A stretch of 64,000 nucleotides of DNA from Aliarcobacter sp017996075. GTDB taxonomy: Bacteria > Campylobacterota > Campylobacteria > Campylobacterales > Arcobacteraceae. The notes beneath the pieces were generated by a model that was given only the letters and a program-made list of their open reading frames with translations, was not told where the DNA came from and did not search any database. Position 1 is the stretch's first letter. Each line of letters opens with the position of its first letter. Below are positions 7,737 through 17,317 of the stretch, in pieces. A program made the translations under genes and the position numbers. The DNA lies in the NCBI RefSeq assembly GCF_051062515.1, contig NZ_JAMXEK010000005.1. One strand, given 5' to 3'.

Positions 7737-8921
7737 TTAAATTTTTGAATAAATCTTTGTATAGTAGTAAGCATAAAATAAAAATGCAACTCCTAAACAT
7801 ATCGTAATAATTGAAGTTGTTGTAACGTGTGCCATAGTTCCAATAAATAGAGTTGTTAGAACATTTGCAAGCATAAAAAACATATCATTATATGATATTA
7901 CTCTTCCTATATACTTTTTATCGCAATGATTTTGTAAAAGAGCATAAGTATAAGACCACAAAAATGCTGTACTAAATCCTACAAAAAACAGAGCAATTAA
8001 AGATAAATAAAAATTACTTTGAGCAAATGCCCAAATTATTATTGTAATACCTTGAAAAATTAAAAGATACTGAAGATTCTCTTTTTTGATAATCTTATTT
8101 AAGAATATTGGTCCAATCATAAGAGCAACTGCTCTTACAGCATTTGAAAGCCCAATAGCAAGAGGAACAGCTATAAGCTCTTTATACTCATTTTTTGCCA
8201 AAATAGTAATCAAAGCATCATAACTAGTAAGTCCTACACTTGCATGTAAAAAAATCAGATGTAAGATAATTTTATTATTTTTAATATATCTTAAACCATC
8301 AATCATAAGTTCCAAAATTTTCTCTTCAACTTTTTTGTATTCTATATTTATTTTAATATTAAGAAAAACAATAAAAGCCAGTACAAAAATAGCAACATCT
8401 ATTAATATAGCAGCTTTTACACCATATAAATTTACTATAAAACCACTAACTGCCATTCCAACAGCATAAGTAAATGACCAAATAATTGATTGTATCTCAT
8501 TTGCAGTTTGAAGATCTTTTCCAGTAGCAATTTTTGCTAAAAGTGACATTTCACTTGAAAAAAACATTGAAGCAGCACTCATTCGTATAAAAATAAAAAT
8601 AAGAAGTAACCATAAATCAGAGGCCGTTTCAATTAACAAAAAACAAGCCGTCATAGATAACTCTATAAAAAGTAAAGTTACCATAAGCGGTTTTATTCTT
8701 AATCTATCTATTAAACTTCCACTAAAAGGTGCTATTAAAATTGCTGGAATAAAATGCATAGCTGTAACAATTGCAATAGCAAATTCACTTGAACCAAACT
8801 CTACAACCATAGTATAAATTGCAACAGTAGAAAACCATGCACCAAAAGATGCAATAAAGTTCACCAAAGATAAACTTCTAATAATTGGTTTATCTCTTAA
8901 AAAATTAATATAATATTTCAA
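7737..8921 (-). CDS. major facilitator superfamily transporter
   Basis: A 394-residue membrane protein with about 12 predicted helices and the short loop between helices two and three (GSLIDRLRIKPLM) typical of MFS exporters. The N-terminal part (SLVNFIASFGAWFSTVAIYT) resembles the EntS/MFS_3 group of efflux proteins. The substrate is unknown. The start is TTG 8921, with AAGGA 6-7 bases before it. It follows flhA by 27 bases in the same direction; no terminator is visible between them. Confidence 0.8.
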   Translation of the reverse strand: MKYYINFLRDKPIIRSLSLVNFIASFGAWFSTVAIYTMVVEFGSSEFAIAIVTAMHFIPAILIAPFSGSLIDRLRIKPLMVTLLFIELSMTACFLLIETASDLWLLLIFIFIRMSAASMFFSSEMSLLAKIATGKDLQTANEIQSIIWSFTYAVGMAVSGFIVNLYGVKAAILIDVAIFVLAFIVFLNIKINIEYKKVEEKILELMIDGLRYIKNNKIILHLIFLHASVGLTSYDALITILAKNEYKELIAVPLAIGLSNAVRAVALMIGPIFLNKIIKKENLQYLLIFQGITIIIWAFAQSNFYLSLIALFFVGFSTAFLWSYTYALLQNHCDKKYIGRVISYNDMFFMLANVLTTLFIGTMAHVTTTSIITICLGVAFLFYAYYYTKIYSKI

Positions 8922-8948
8922 AAAAATCCTTAAAAAAATGAAAAAAAA

Positions 8949-11060
8949 TTAGAACTCTAAAGTTCCTTCAATAGCAAAATTTGCTTTTGAATCAAGCTCT
9001 GCGTGAGATAAAACAGGAATAGAAAGACCAAACTTTTCATAAATTTCTGATACTCTTTTTCTTAAAACAGGATCAACTACCATTGCAACTTTTGAAAAAC
9101 CTTTTTTCTCAATATCATCTAATAGTTGTTTTGTTTTTGTTACAAGATTATTTATCTCTGCAATACTAAGCATCAACTGACTTGCACCATGATGATCTTG
9201 AAGTTTTCCTATAAACTGTTGTTCTAGTTCTGGTTTAATTGTAACTATATGTAAAACTCCATCTGTATCTTTATATTTTTGAGTAATAAGTCTAAAAAGT
9301 TTTGCTCTTACATGCTCTAAAAGTATCTCTGGAGCTTTTGTAAACTCAGCAATATCTGCTATTGCTTCAATAATTGTGAGCATATCGATAATTGGAATTT
9401 TCTCATGAAGCAAATCTTTACAAACTTTTAACAAACTTCCATATGAAGCAACTTTCATAGCCTCTTCAACAACAATTGGGAAATCTTTTTTAAGTCTATC
9501 AATAATATCAACAACATCTTGTCTTGTAATAATATCTTCTGCATATTTTCTAATAATTTCTGATATATGAGTTGATATAATTGTTGGAGCATCTACAACT
9601 GTAAATCCTTTCATCAAAGCATCTTCTTTTAAATCTTTTGAAATCCAAACAGCATCTAGATTAAATACAGGTTCTTTTACTTTTATTCCGTCAAGATGTT
9701 CACTTGATAATCCACCCATTGCAAGAAGTTTATCTACTTCTATTCTTCCTTTTACTATTGGAATTCTTTTTAGATAAAATTGATACTCATTTGCGCCTAA
9801 ACTTGTATCATCAGAAATTCTTATTTGAGGTATTATAAATCCTAACTCAGATGCTATATTTTTTCTTATTGCTTTTATTTTATCAAGAAGTTCAGAGTTA
9901 CCTTGAACCAATTGTAAAAGCCTAATTCCAAGCTTTAACTCTAAAACTTCAAGTTTCATTACAGTTTCAATACTTTGACTCTCATCAGGAACAGCGGCTG
10001 CTCTTTTTTTCTCTTTTAAATCTTCTGGTTTTTCAATTTTTTTAGTAACTTGTGGTTTAAAAAATCTTGTAACAATATTATCATCACCTTTATCAATCAT
10101 AATAATAGTATAACCTAGAGCTGATATCATAAGTCCCATTGTCATTAAAATTCCTGTAGGGAAACCTGGAACTAATCCAAAAAGCATTAGACCAATACCA
10201 ACTAAAATAAGAGATTTCGTATCTTTCATAAGTTGATTTACAGCTCTTGTTGCAAATCTCTCATCATCTGTATTTGATCTTGTTATTATAATAGCAGTTG
10301 CAGTTGATGTTAAAAGAGCTGGAATTTGTGCAACAAGTCCATCTCCAATAGTTAAAATTGTATATATACTTGCAGCTTCACTAGCTGGTAAATCGTGTTG
10401 AAAAATACCAACCAAAAGTCCACCAATAATATTTACTACTGTAATGATAATACCAGCAATTGCATCACCTTTTACAAACTTAGATGATCCATCCATTGCT
10501 CCGTAAAAATTTGCTTCTGTTATAAGTGATTTTCGTCTTTCTTGAGCCTCTTTATCATCAATAAACCCAGCATTTAAATCTGCATCAATAGCCATTTGTT
10601 TACCAGGCATTGAATCAAGTGTAAATCTAGCAGTTACCTCAGCAACCCTTGTAGCACCTTTTGTTACAACCATAAAGTTTATCAAAACTAAAATAATAAA
10701 AATAACAACCCCAATAACCATATTTCCACCAACAACAAACTCTCCAAAAGCTGAAATGATTGTACTTACAGCATCAGGACCGTTGTGTCCATCCGCTAAA
10801 ATAGATCTTGTTGTTGCAATACTAAGAGCTAGTCTAAATATAACTAAAATTAACAAAATTGTAGGAAATGTTGTTAAATCTGCTGGCTTTTGAATATAAA
10901 GTGAAATTAATAAAATTAAAAAAGATAGTGCCAAAGATATAGATATGAAAAAGTCAATAGCAACTTGATTTAAAGGGATAATAATAATAGAAAGCATTGA
11001 TAAAAACAATGCTACTGCTATTAAATCCCTAGAGAAAATATTTTTTAGACTAAACTTCAT
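8949..11060 (-). CDS. flhA: flagellar export apparatus protein FlhA
   Basis: FlhA is the large ring-forming component of the flagellar type III export gate. The 703 residues comprise an N-terminal half with eight membrane helices, containing the FHIPEP-family stretch LDSMPGKQMAIDADLNAG followed by the cytoplasmic loop DDKEAQERRKS, and a C-terminal cytoplasmic half (from about residue 360) that forms the docking ring for substrates and chaperones. The length is normal. The gene follows flgL by 17 bases and is the last recognisable flagellar gene of the minus-strand run. Confidence 0.97.
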   Translation of the reverse strand: MKFSLKNIFSRDLIAVALFLSMLSIIIIPLNQVAIDFFISISLALSFLILLISLYIQKPADLTTFPTILLILVIFRLALSIATTRSILADGHNGPDAVSTIISAFGEFVVGGNMVIGVVIFIILVLINFMVVTKGATRVAEVTARFTLDSMPGKQMAIDADLNAGFIDDKEAQERRKSLITEANFYGAMDGSSKFVKGDAIAGIIITVVNIIGGLLVGIFQHDLPASEAASIYTILTIGDGLVAQIPALLTSTATAIIITRSNTDDERFATRAVNQLMKDTKSLILVGIGLMLFGLVPGFPTGILMTMGLMISALGYTIIMIDKGDDNIVTRFFKPQVTKKIEKPEDLKEKKRAAAVPDESQSIETVMKLEVLELKLGIRLLQLVQGNSELLDKIKAIRKNIASELGFIIPQIRISDDTSLGANEYQFYLKRIPIVKGRIEVDKLLAMGGLSSEHLDGIKVKEPVFNLDAVWISKDLKEDALMKGFTVVDAPTIISTHISEIIRKYAEDIITRQDVVDIIDRLKKDFPIVVEEAMKVASYGSLLKVCKDLLHEKIPIIDMLTIIEAIADIAEFTKAPEILLEHVRAKLFRLITQKYKDTDGVLHIVTIKPELEQQFIGKLQDHHGASQLMLSIAEINNLVTKTKQLLDDIEKKGFSKVAMVVDPVLRKRVSEIYEKFGLSIPVLSHAELDSKANFAIEGTLEF

Positions 11061-11077
11061 ATACTAAAAAAACTAAT

Positions 11078-12208
11078 TTATTTCAAAAAATTAGTTAAAG
11101 ATAACTCAAATGTTCTATTTATTGTTGAATAAAGTGCCGTGTAAGATATTTCAAGAGCCTTTAACTCTACTGCAACTTCTGATTTATTTGAACTTCCAAG
11201 CTCTATTTCAAGAATACTTAGTTGATTAATTTTAGCTTCAGCTCTCTCTTTTGACACTTCAAAAGTTTTATTTTTTGCTCCTAATTCTGAATGAGCAATA
11301 ATAGCAGTATCGTAAGCTTTTGTAGATTCATCAATAGCTTTTGAAATACCAGTTCTTCTATCTTCATAAGTTAAAGTAGGATTTCCTGCACTATCAAGAC
11401 CTCTTAAGCTACTAACTGCCTCATCTAACATATCAAACATATTTCTTCTTGCTTCAAATTTTGTACCATCTGTATTTGGCACAGTAGTTGTATATTCAGT
11501 TGCTGGAGCAACGGGAGGAGTAGCTGCTAATGTTTGAGTTGAACCATCCCAGTTTGTTTTTGTAAGTGTGTTTGCAACATTATCAAAAACCCACTCTTTT
11601 CCATCTTGATCTGTAATTCTATCACCATCTTTAAAAGTTAAACTAGCGCCCTTTGAAGCACTATCGGCAACATAAAAGAAAGCATCTATTCCGTTTATTC
11701 CTCTTTCTCTGTAAGAGCCCTCATCAACTGCAATTTTTCTTAAATCTGAATCTCCATTGTATGTTACTTTTCCAGCTGCATCCATAGAAAAAGGTTTAAC
11801 AGAAGCATCACTTCCTGCAAAAACATATTGACCTTCTGTTTGAGTATTTGCTAGATTAAATAAATTTTGTTTATAACCTTCAATAACTCCAGCAATCGCC
11901 TCAAGCCCTTCTATACTAGTTGTAGAAGTATTTGCTTTTATTAACTCTTGTGCTTTTATCTTTTCTAAAAGAAGTTTTACCTCTTTCATTGCAGTATCTG
12001 ATGTCTTATTTAGAACATCTGCTCTTTCTATTTGCGCTACAATTCCCTTTTGAGTTTTTATTTTATCTTCTGTATGAGTTAATCTTCCAAAAGTAACAGA
12101 ATCGTCGCTTCCAAATTGAAGTTTACTTCCACCCATTTGAAAATTTAACTTTGCTTGATATTTATCTAAATTTCCTAATCTATACATTGTAGAATTTAAT
12201 GATATCAT
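11078..12208 (-). CDS. flgL: flagellar hook-associated protein FlgL-like (hook-filament junction)
   Basis: A 376-residue axial protein. The N terminus (MISLNSTMYRLGNLDKYQAK) and C terminus (ELKALEISYTALYSTINR) are the heptad-rich flagellin-like helices of the FlgL/HAP3 family, which joins hook to filament. The middle (about residues 140-270) is a variable surface domain. It overlaps fliI by 4 bases (ATGA), so the two are translationally coupled. A flagellin identity is less likely because of the genetic context and the lack of the conserved flagellin terminal motifs, but both belong to one superfamily. Confidence 0.8.
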   Translation of the reverse strand: MISLNSTMYRLGNLDKYQAKLNFQMGGSKLQFGSDDSVTFGRLTHTEDKIKTQKGIVAQIERADVLNKTSDTAMKEVKLLLEKIKAQELIKANTSTTSIEGLEAIAGVIEGYKQNLFNLANTQTEGQYVFAGSDASVKPFSMDAAGKVTYNGDSDLRKIAVDEGSYRERGINGIDAFFYVADSASKGASLTFKDGDRITDQDGKEWVFDNVANTLTKTNWDGSTQTLAATPPVAPATEYTTTVPNTDGTKFEARRNMFDMLDEAVSSLRGLDSAGNPTLTYEDRRTGISKAIDESTKAYDTAIIAHSELGAKNKTFEVSKERAEAKINQLSILEIELGSSNKSEVAVELKALEISYTALYSTINRTFELSLTNFLK

Positions 12209-13509
12209 ATTAACACCTTTCTTAAATTTGCAATAATATCATCAAAAGAGTATTTTTCAAGGGATCCTTGCGTAAGAAACTCTCTTGCTTTCTCTTTTTT
12301 TGCTATTGCATTATCTAACTCAAGATCCATACCTTTTTTGTATGCACCAACTCTAATTAAAACTTCGTTCTCTTTTATTAGCGATAATACTCTTTTTAAC
12401 TTTAAAAAATCATTATAATGCTCTTTTGTTACAACTTTATCTATTACCCTTGAAGCTGATTTTAATATATTTATTGGTGGATAAAAACCCTGTTCTGTTA
12501 AATCTCTTGTTAGCACTATATGTCCATCAAGTATAGATCTACTTTGGTCTGCAATTGGGTCATTTAAATCATCACCATCAACTAAAACTGTAAAAAATGC
12601 TGTAATAGAACCTTTTTTACTATTTCCAGCTCTTTCCATAAGTTGTGGCAAAAGTGCAAAAACTGATGGTGGATATCCTCTACTTACTGGTGGTTCTCCC
12701 GTGCTTAAACCTATTTCTCTTTGAGCCATTGCAAATCTAGTAACACTATCCATCATAAGAAGTACATCATAACCCTTATCTCTAAAGTATTCGGCTATAG
12801 TCATAGCTGTGAAAGCAGCATATTTTCTCATTAGTGGTGACTCATCTGAAGTTGCAGTCACAATTACAGTATTTTCTAAATTATTATTTAAGTTATAGTG
12901 AATAAATTCAGGTATCTCTCTCCCTCTTTCTCCAACAAGTGCAATTACTTTAATAGTTGCTTCACATCCTTGAACTATCATTCCCATAAGAGTTGATTTT
13001 CCAACTCCACTTCCAGCAAAAATACCTACTTTTTGCCCTTTCCCACATGTAAGCATTGAGTCAATAGCTTTTACACCTGTTGCAAATTTTTTATCAATAA
13101 TTCCTCTATCAAGTGGTGACATACTCTCTTTATTTATAGGAGCATTTGTATCTAAATCTCTTATTTTTCCCAAATCATCAATAGGATCTCCTAGGGCATT
13201 TACAACTCTTCCTAAAAGACCATTTCCGCACTTTATAGTAAGTCCATCTCTTTGTAAAAATACTTTATCATTTATCTTAAAACCATCAATAAATGAAAAT
13301 GGAACAATGACAAACATATCATCATTTAAAACTGTAACCATTCCTAAAACTGTATATAGCTTTTGTACTGATTCAATTCTTACAATATCTCCAACAGCAA
13401 CATCTAATCCAACCGCACTTAAAGTAACAGCAGAGATATTTACAACTCTTCCAAAAGCTATATCTAGGTTATTTGAATCTATACTATTTATAATGTCATC
13501 TATATTCAT
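12205..13509 (-). CDS. fliI: flagellum-specific ATPase FliI
   Basis: FliI is the F1-beta-like ATPase that works with FliH to deliver export substrates. The 434-residue protein has the Walker A motif GSGVGKST near residue 168, the Walker B segment VLLMMDSVTRFAMAQREIGL, and the conserved GEPPVSRGYPPSVFALLPQL. The start ATG overlaps the stop of the upstream TPR gene (ATGA), and its own end overlaps flgL by 4 bases, so three genes are coupled. Confidence 0.97.
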   Translation of the reverse strand: MNIDDIINSIDSNNLDIAFGRVVNISAVTLSAVGLDVAVGDIVRIESVQKLYTVLGMVTVLNDDMFVIVPFSFIDGFKINDKVFLQRDGLTIKCGNGLLGRVVNALGDPIDDLGKIRDLDTNAPINKESMSPLDRGIIDKKFATGVKAIDSMLTCGKGQKVGIFAGSGVGKSTLMGMIVQGCEATIKVIALVGERGREIPEFIHYNLNNNLENTVIVTATSDESPLMRKYAAFTAMTIAEYFRDKGYDVLLMMDSVTRFAMAQREIGLSTGEPPVSRGYPPSVFALLPQLMERAGNSKKGSITAFFTVLVDGDDLNDPIADQSRSILDGHIVLTRDLTEQGFYPPINILKSASRVIDKVVTKEHYNDFLKLKRVLSLIKENEVLIRVGAYKKGMDLELDNAIAKKEKAREFLTQGSLEKYSFDDIIANLRKVLI

Positions 13510-15506
13510 GGATTTATTCCGTTACACATATTTTTATAAAAATTCTCTTCAATCTTTACATTTTTACACTTTTGCAAATATATCTCTTTTTGCTCTTTTT
13601 GCCCTAAATTATCATATAAAGTTAAAATATCATAGTAAAGTTTTACCTCAACATCTGGTTTTATATTTTTAGCATGTTGTAAAGCTTGTATAAGATAGTT
13701 TACTGCATCTTGAAAATTATTTTGTTTTTTTAATAATCTTGATAATTCACTCTCCACAAAAGGGGAATAAACAAAAGCTTTAAACTCATTTTGCTTATTA
13801 TTTAAAGCATTTAAAATCTTAAATGCCTCTTCTTCTTTTCCCTCTTTTATTAAATATAGATATAAATCATAATAAAAATCAATAATTATTGGTTTTTCTA
13901 AATTTGCCTCTATTAAATAGCTATTCTCTAAACTATTTTTAAAAAATCTATCTAAGTTTCCCGAATTATTATCAATTTTTAAAATCTGATATTTATACAA
14001 AAACTCCTCTTTTAACATCTCTTTATCTTTTGATTTTTCTATTTTTGATGAGTAAAACAAAGCATCATCTATCTCCTCAACATCAAGAGCCATAGCTTCT
14101 AAAATCAAATAAACATCTAAATCTTTTGTATCTTTAAATATATTTTTAAATTGTTTATAATTTTCAATAGATGGAACTTCTCTAATGCAGTTAATAAACT
14201 CATCTTTTAAACTATCATCATTAACTATATCTTTAAAAATATCTGTTTTTAAATCTTTTAAAATATAACTTAATTTAATACAATCTTCCTCTTTTAAATA
14301 CTCTTTAATAAGTCCTAAATGTGATATATCTAAAAGTTCATCAACATTTTCATATCCAAATCTTTTTAATACATCTTTTGGAATATCTTGATAAATTTTT
14401 TTCATTTTTATTACATCTTCATATTTTTTGTTAAAATTATTATTAATCAACTCTTGAAGAAGTGCTTTATTTTGCATAGCTTCGTTATCTGGATATTTAT
14501 CAGCTACTTCATTTGGCAAAATAGCTTTTTGTCTCATTTTTATCTCATCATAAAACATAGATGAATTATCAAAATTTACACTTTTTGGATAGTTATCGAT
14601 AATATCTTTATATAAAATTTTTGCAAGTTTTAAGTATGTATCCGTTTTGTCATATAATTTCATATATAAATTTGCCAATTTATACTTTGTTTGCTCTAAA
14701 ATATCATCTTTTTTTGAAGTTATTATTAGATTTTTTAAAATATCTATAGCAAAATTTGTCATATCTAGTTTTAAAAGTAAATCAACTCTTTGATTTGCAA
14801 CTATATAATCACTAGAGTAAAAAGATGGATTTGTTGCTAAAAGTTGTCGCATAAGTTCACTTGCTTCCTCTTTTCTTCCTTCAAGTAAATATATATCAAA
14901 AAGTTCATTTGCAGCGATTGAAGCAATATTTTTATCTTTTGTATCACTTAAGACTTCAAAAATTACTTTTGAAGCCTTTTTATAGTCTTTTTGATATTTA
15001 AAAATCTTTGCTAAAGATATTTTCCCTTTTGCTTTTGCCTCTTCATCATCAAAAATATCTACTACTGTTTGAGCATAATATCTGGCATCTTCTACTTTAT
15101 TTATATTTAGTTTTAAATCTATCAAAATTAAATAGGCTTTTAATAAATCCTCTTGATCTATAAGTGATGAATTTATAGCTACTTCAAGCTCATTTGAAGT
15201 ACTATTTATATGCTGTTTTGAGTTTGTTTTTATTACTAATTCTGAATAAAGTATTAAAATATCTGCATTTAAAAGTGATACTTTATTGTTATCTTTTATA
15301 ATTTTTAATTTTTCAAAAGCTTCATGAAGTTTTCCATCAAGAGCTATTGCTTTAACCTCATCTAGCTGATTTAAAGTATTTATTATTGTCTCTTTAGTTT
15401 TTGTTGGAATCTGCTTTCCATTTGAATCTATAAAACTATAATAGAAATCTCTATCTTTTGCATTTAAAAGAGAGATAAGAAGTATAAATATAGTTAAAAA
15501 TCTCAA
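13506..15506 (-). CDS. exported TPR-repeat protein in the flagellar run, PflA/PflB-type candidate
   Basis: A 666-residue protein with an N-terminal signal peptide (MRFLTIFILLISLLNA, probable cleavage before KDRD) and helical repeats of TPR character throughout, for example EDLLKAYLILIDLKLN and EKAKGKISLAKIFKYQKDYKKA. It is thus periplasmic. In C. jejuni the periplasmic TPR proteins PflA and PflB build the motor scaffold that positions stators; this gene, between flhB and fliI, is a reasonable candidate for one of them, but the assignment is inference. The start is TTG 15506, with AAGG in the last codons of flhB. Confidence 0.65.
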   Translation of the reverse strand: MRFLTIFILLISLLNAKDRDFYYSFIDSNGKQIPTKTKETIINTLNQLDEVKAIALDGKLHEAFEKLKIIKDNNKVSLLNADILILYSELVIKTNSKQHINSTSNELEVAINSSLIDQEDLLKAYLILIDLKLNINKVEDARYYAQTVVDIFDDEEAKAKGKISLAKIFKYQKDYKKASKVIFEVLSDTKDKNIASIAANELFDIYLLEGRKEEASELMRQLLATNPSFYSSDYIVANQRVDLLLKLDMTNFAIDILKNLIITSKKDDILEQTKYKLANLYMKLYDKTDTYLKLAKILYKDIIDNYPKSVNFDNSSMFYDEIKMRQKAILPNEVADKYPDNEAMQNKALLQELINNNFNKKYEDVIKMKKIYQDIPKDVLKRFGYENVDELLDISHLGLIKEYLKEEDCIKLSYILKDLKTDIFKDIVNDDSLKDEFINCIREVPSIENYKQFKNIFKDTKDLDVYLILEAMALDVEEIDDALFYSSKIEKSKDKEMLKEEFLYKYQILKIDNNSGNLDRFFKNSLENSYLIEANLEKPIIIDFYYDLYLYLIKEGKEEEAFKILNALNNKQNEFKAFVYSPFVESELSRLLKKQNNFQDAVNYLIQALQHAKNIKPDVEVKLYYDILTLYDNLGQKEQKEIYLQKCKNVKIEENFYKNMCNGINP

Positions 15507-15509
15507 ATT

Positions 15510-16559
15510 CTACCTTTTTTTCTTTAATTCATAAACATAAGAGAAAATCTCAGCAATTGCTTTATAAAACTCTGAAGGAACTTCTCTTTCTAACTCAATT
15601 TGATCATACAAAGCTCTTGCAAGACTTGGATTTTCTATTATAGTTACACTATTCTCTTTTGCTATCTCTTTTATTCTTAAAGCTAAAAAATCTATACCTT
15701 TTGCAACAAGTAAAGGAGCTTGATTTTTTGAACTATCATATTTTAAAGCAACAGCATAGTGTGTTGGATTTGTAATAACAACATCGGCATCAGGAACACT
15801 ACTCATCATTCTTTTTTGTGCCATTTGCATTTGAATTCTACGAATTCTTCCCTTAACTTGCGGGTCTCCCTCCATATTTTTATACTCATCTTTAATCTCT
15901 TGTTTACTCATTTTTAAAGATTTCATATAATAATATTTTGAAAAATAGAAATCTATTATAGCAAAAATAATAATAATAAACAAAATAGTAAATACAAATA
16001 TAATAATCAAATCAATCATAGCTTCAATAGTTGCATTTAACTCCTTATTCATCATTATTAAAAAATCTTGATATGTAAGTGAAAAAAGTAAGAACATAAC
16101 CCAAACTATAACAGATAATTTTAGAGTTAATTTCAAAGCTTCCATTAATTTTTTTAAGCTAAAAACATTTCCAATGCCCTTTATTGGATCTAGTTTTTGT
16201 AAATCAAATTTTAAAGGAGTTGCAATAAATCCAAACTGCATCCAGTTAGCTGCAAGTGCTAAAACAAATACTAGCAAATATATAGGAGCTAATGCTTTAA
16301 TTAATGTTGTTGCAACTGTAACAGTAATTGTAAAATATGTACTTTCATCTAACTCTTGTCCAATAAAACCATATATATATAACATAACTTTTTTTATCTC
16401 TAAAAACATAAAACCGGAAAGAAATATTAAATAAACAGAACCCAAAGTCAAAATAACAGCTCCTGCTACTTCAACAGATTTACCTACATTTCCTTCATTT
16501 CTAGCATCTTCTATCTTCTTGGATGTGGGTTCTTCTGTTTTTTCTTCATCATCAGCCAT
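15510..16559 (-). CDS. flhB: flagellar export protein FlhB
   Basis: FlhB is the export-gate component that switches substrate specificity from rod/hook to filament. The 349-residue protein starts with the typical EEKTEEPTSKKIEDAR, has four membrane helices, and carries the self-cleavage site NPTH (about residue 264) in VVITNPTHYAVALKY, so the switch should be functional. The length is normal. It lies 8 bases after fliR and 3 bases before the TPR gene. Confidence 0.97.
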   Translation of the reverse strand: MADDEEKTEEPTSKKIEDARNEGNVGKSVEVAGAVILTLGSVYLIFLSGFMFLEIKKVMLYIYGFIGQELDESTYFTITVTVATTLIKALAPIYLLVFVLALAANWMQFGFIATPLKFDLQKLDPIKGIGNVFSLKKLMEALKLTLKLSVIVWVMFLLFSLTYQDFLIMMNKELNATIEAMIDLIIIFVFTILFIIIIFAIIDFYFSKYYYMKSLKMSKQEIKDEYKNMEGDPQVKGRIRRIQMQMAQKRMMSSVPDADVVITNPTHYAVALKYDSSKNQAPLLVAKGIDFLALRIKEIAKENSVTIIENPSLARALYDQIELEREVPSEFYKAIAEIFSYVYELKKKR

Positions 16560-16567
16560 AAAATTTC

Positions 16568-17317
16568 CTACTCAAATTTACTAATAAAATAGTTTGTAAA
16601 TGCATCAAAAAATATCTCTAAACCAAATATTAAAAACAAAAATATTAAAGCAAACTTCAACTGAAAAGTTATAATAAATGGAGAAAATGCTGGCATTGAT
16701 TTTGTACCATAACCATAATAAACATCCAAAATAAATCCTATAAAAAATAGTGGTAAAGCAAAAGTAAATGCAAATGCAAACATTCTATTTATCTCACCAA
16801 TAGCAAGTTTAATACCATTTATAGAGAAGATATCAAAAGTTCCCAAATGTATCATAGAGAAGCTTTTTGCTAATAAAACCAATGTCATTTCATACATTCC
16901 TGTTTGAAAAAAAAGCATCAATGATACCCAAAAAAGTAGTTTTGCTATCAAACCTTCTTGAGAACCTGTTGTTGGATCAAACATCATAGCCATAGATAAA
17001 GCAGTTGAATACTCTACAAATTCACCTATAATTTTAACAGATGAAAATATTATATTTACAAGCATTGCAGCAACTAATCCCAAAGTTATTTCAGATAATA
17101 AAGATACTATAAAAGAGGATTCATTTACATATTTAACATCACCAATAAATGGAAAAAGAAAAATTACTAAATAAAAAGCAAAAGCAACTCTTACAGTAAC
17201 ACTTATTGCTGTGTGTCCAAAAACTGGCATAAAAGCTACAAAAGATACTACTCTTGCAAACAGAAGAAGAAATTTAACAAGAACATCTTCATTTAAAAGT
17301 GAGAAAAACTCTTCCAT
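16568..17317 (-). CDS. fliR: flagellar biosynthesis protein FliR
   Basis: A 249-residue membrane protein with about six helices, part of the FliP-FliQ-FliR core of the export gate. Typical features are the N-terminal ARVVSFVAFMPVFG and the segment EYSTALSMAMMFDPTTGSQ. Its start shares one base with the stop of fliK (TAATG), which indicates coupling. FliP and FliQ are not in this window. Confidence 0.95.
   Translation of the reverse strand: MEEFFSLLNEDVLVKFLLLFARVVSFVAFMPVFGHTAISVTVRVAFAFYLVIFLFPFIGDVKYVNESSFIVSLLSEITLGLVAAMLVNIIFSSVKIIGEFVEYSTALSMAMMFDPTTGSQEGLIAKLLFWVSLMLFFQTGMYEMTLVLLAKSFSMIHLGTFDIFSINGIKLAIGEINRMFAFAFTFALPLFFIGFILDVYYGYGTKSMPAFSPFIITFQLKFALIFLFLIFGLEIFFDAFTNYFISKFE

Noticed and set aside
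11078..12208. Flagellin instead of FlgL
   Set aside because: The length, termini and coupling to fliI fit FlgL; flagellin would be expected as a strongly expressed separate gene.
13307..13672. A 121-codon open frame on the plus strand across the fliI/TPR junction
   Set aside because: Both genes on the minus strand are well supported there; the frame has no recognisable domain or ribosome binding site.
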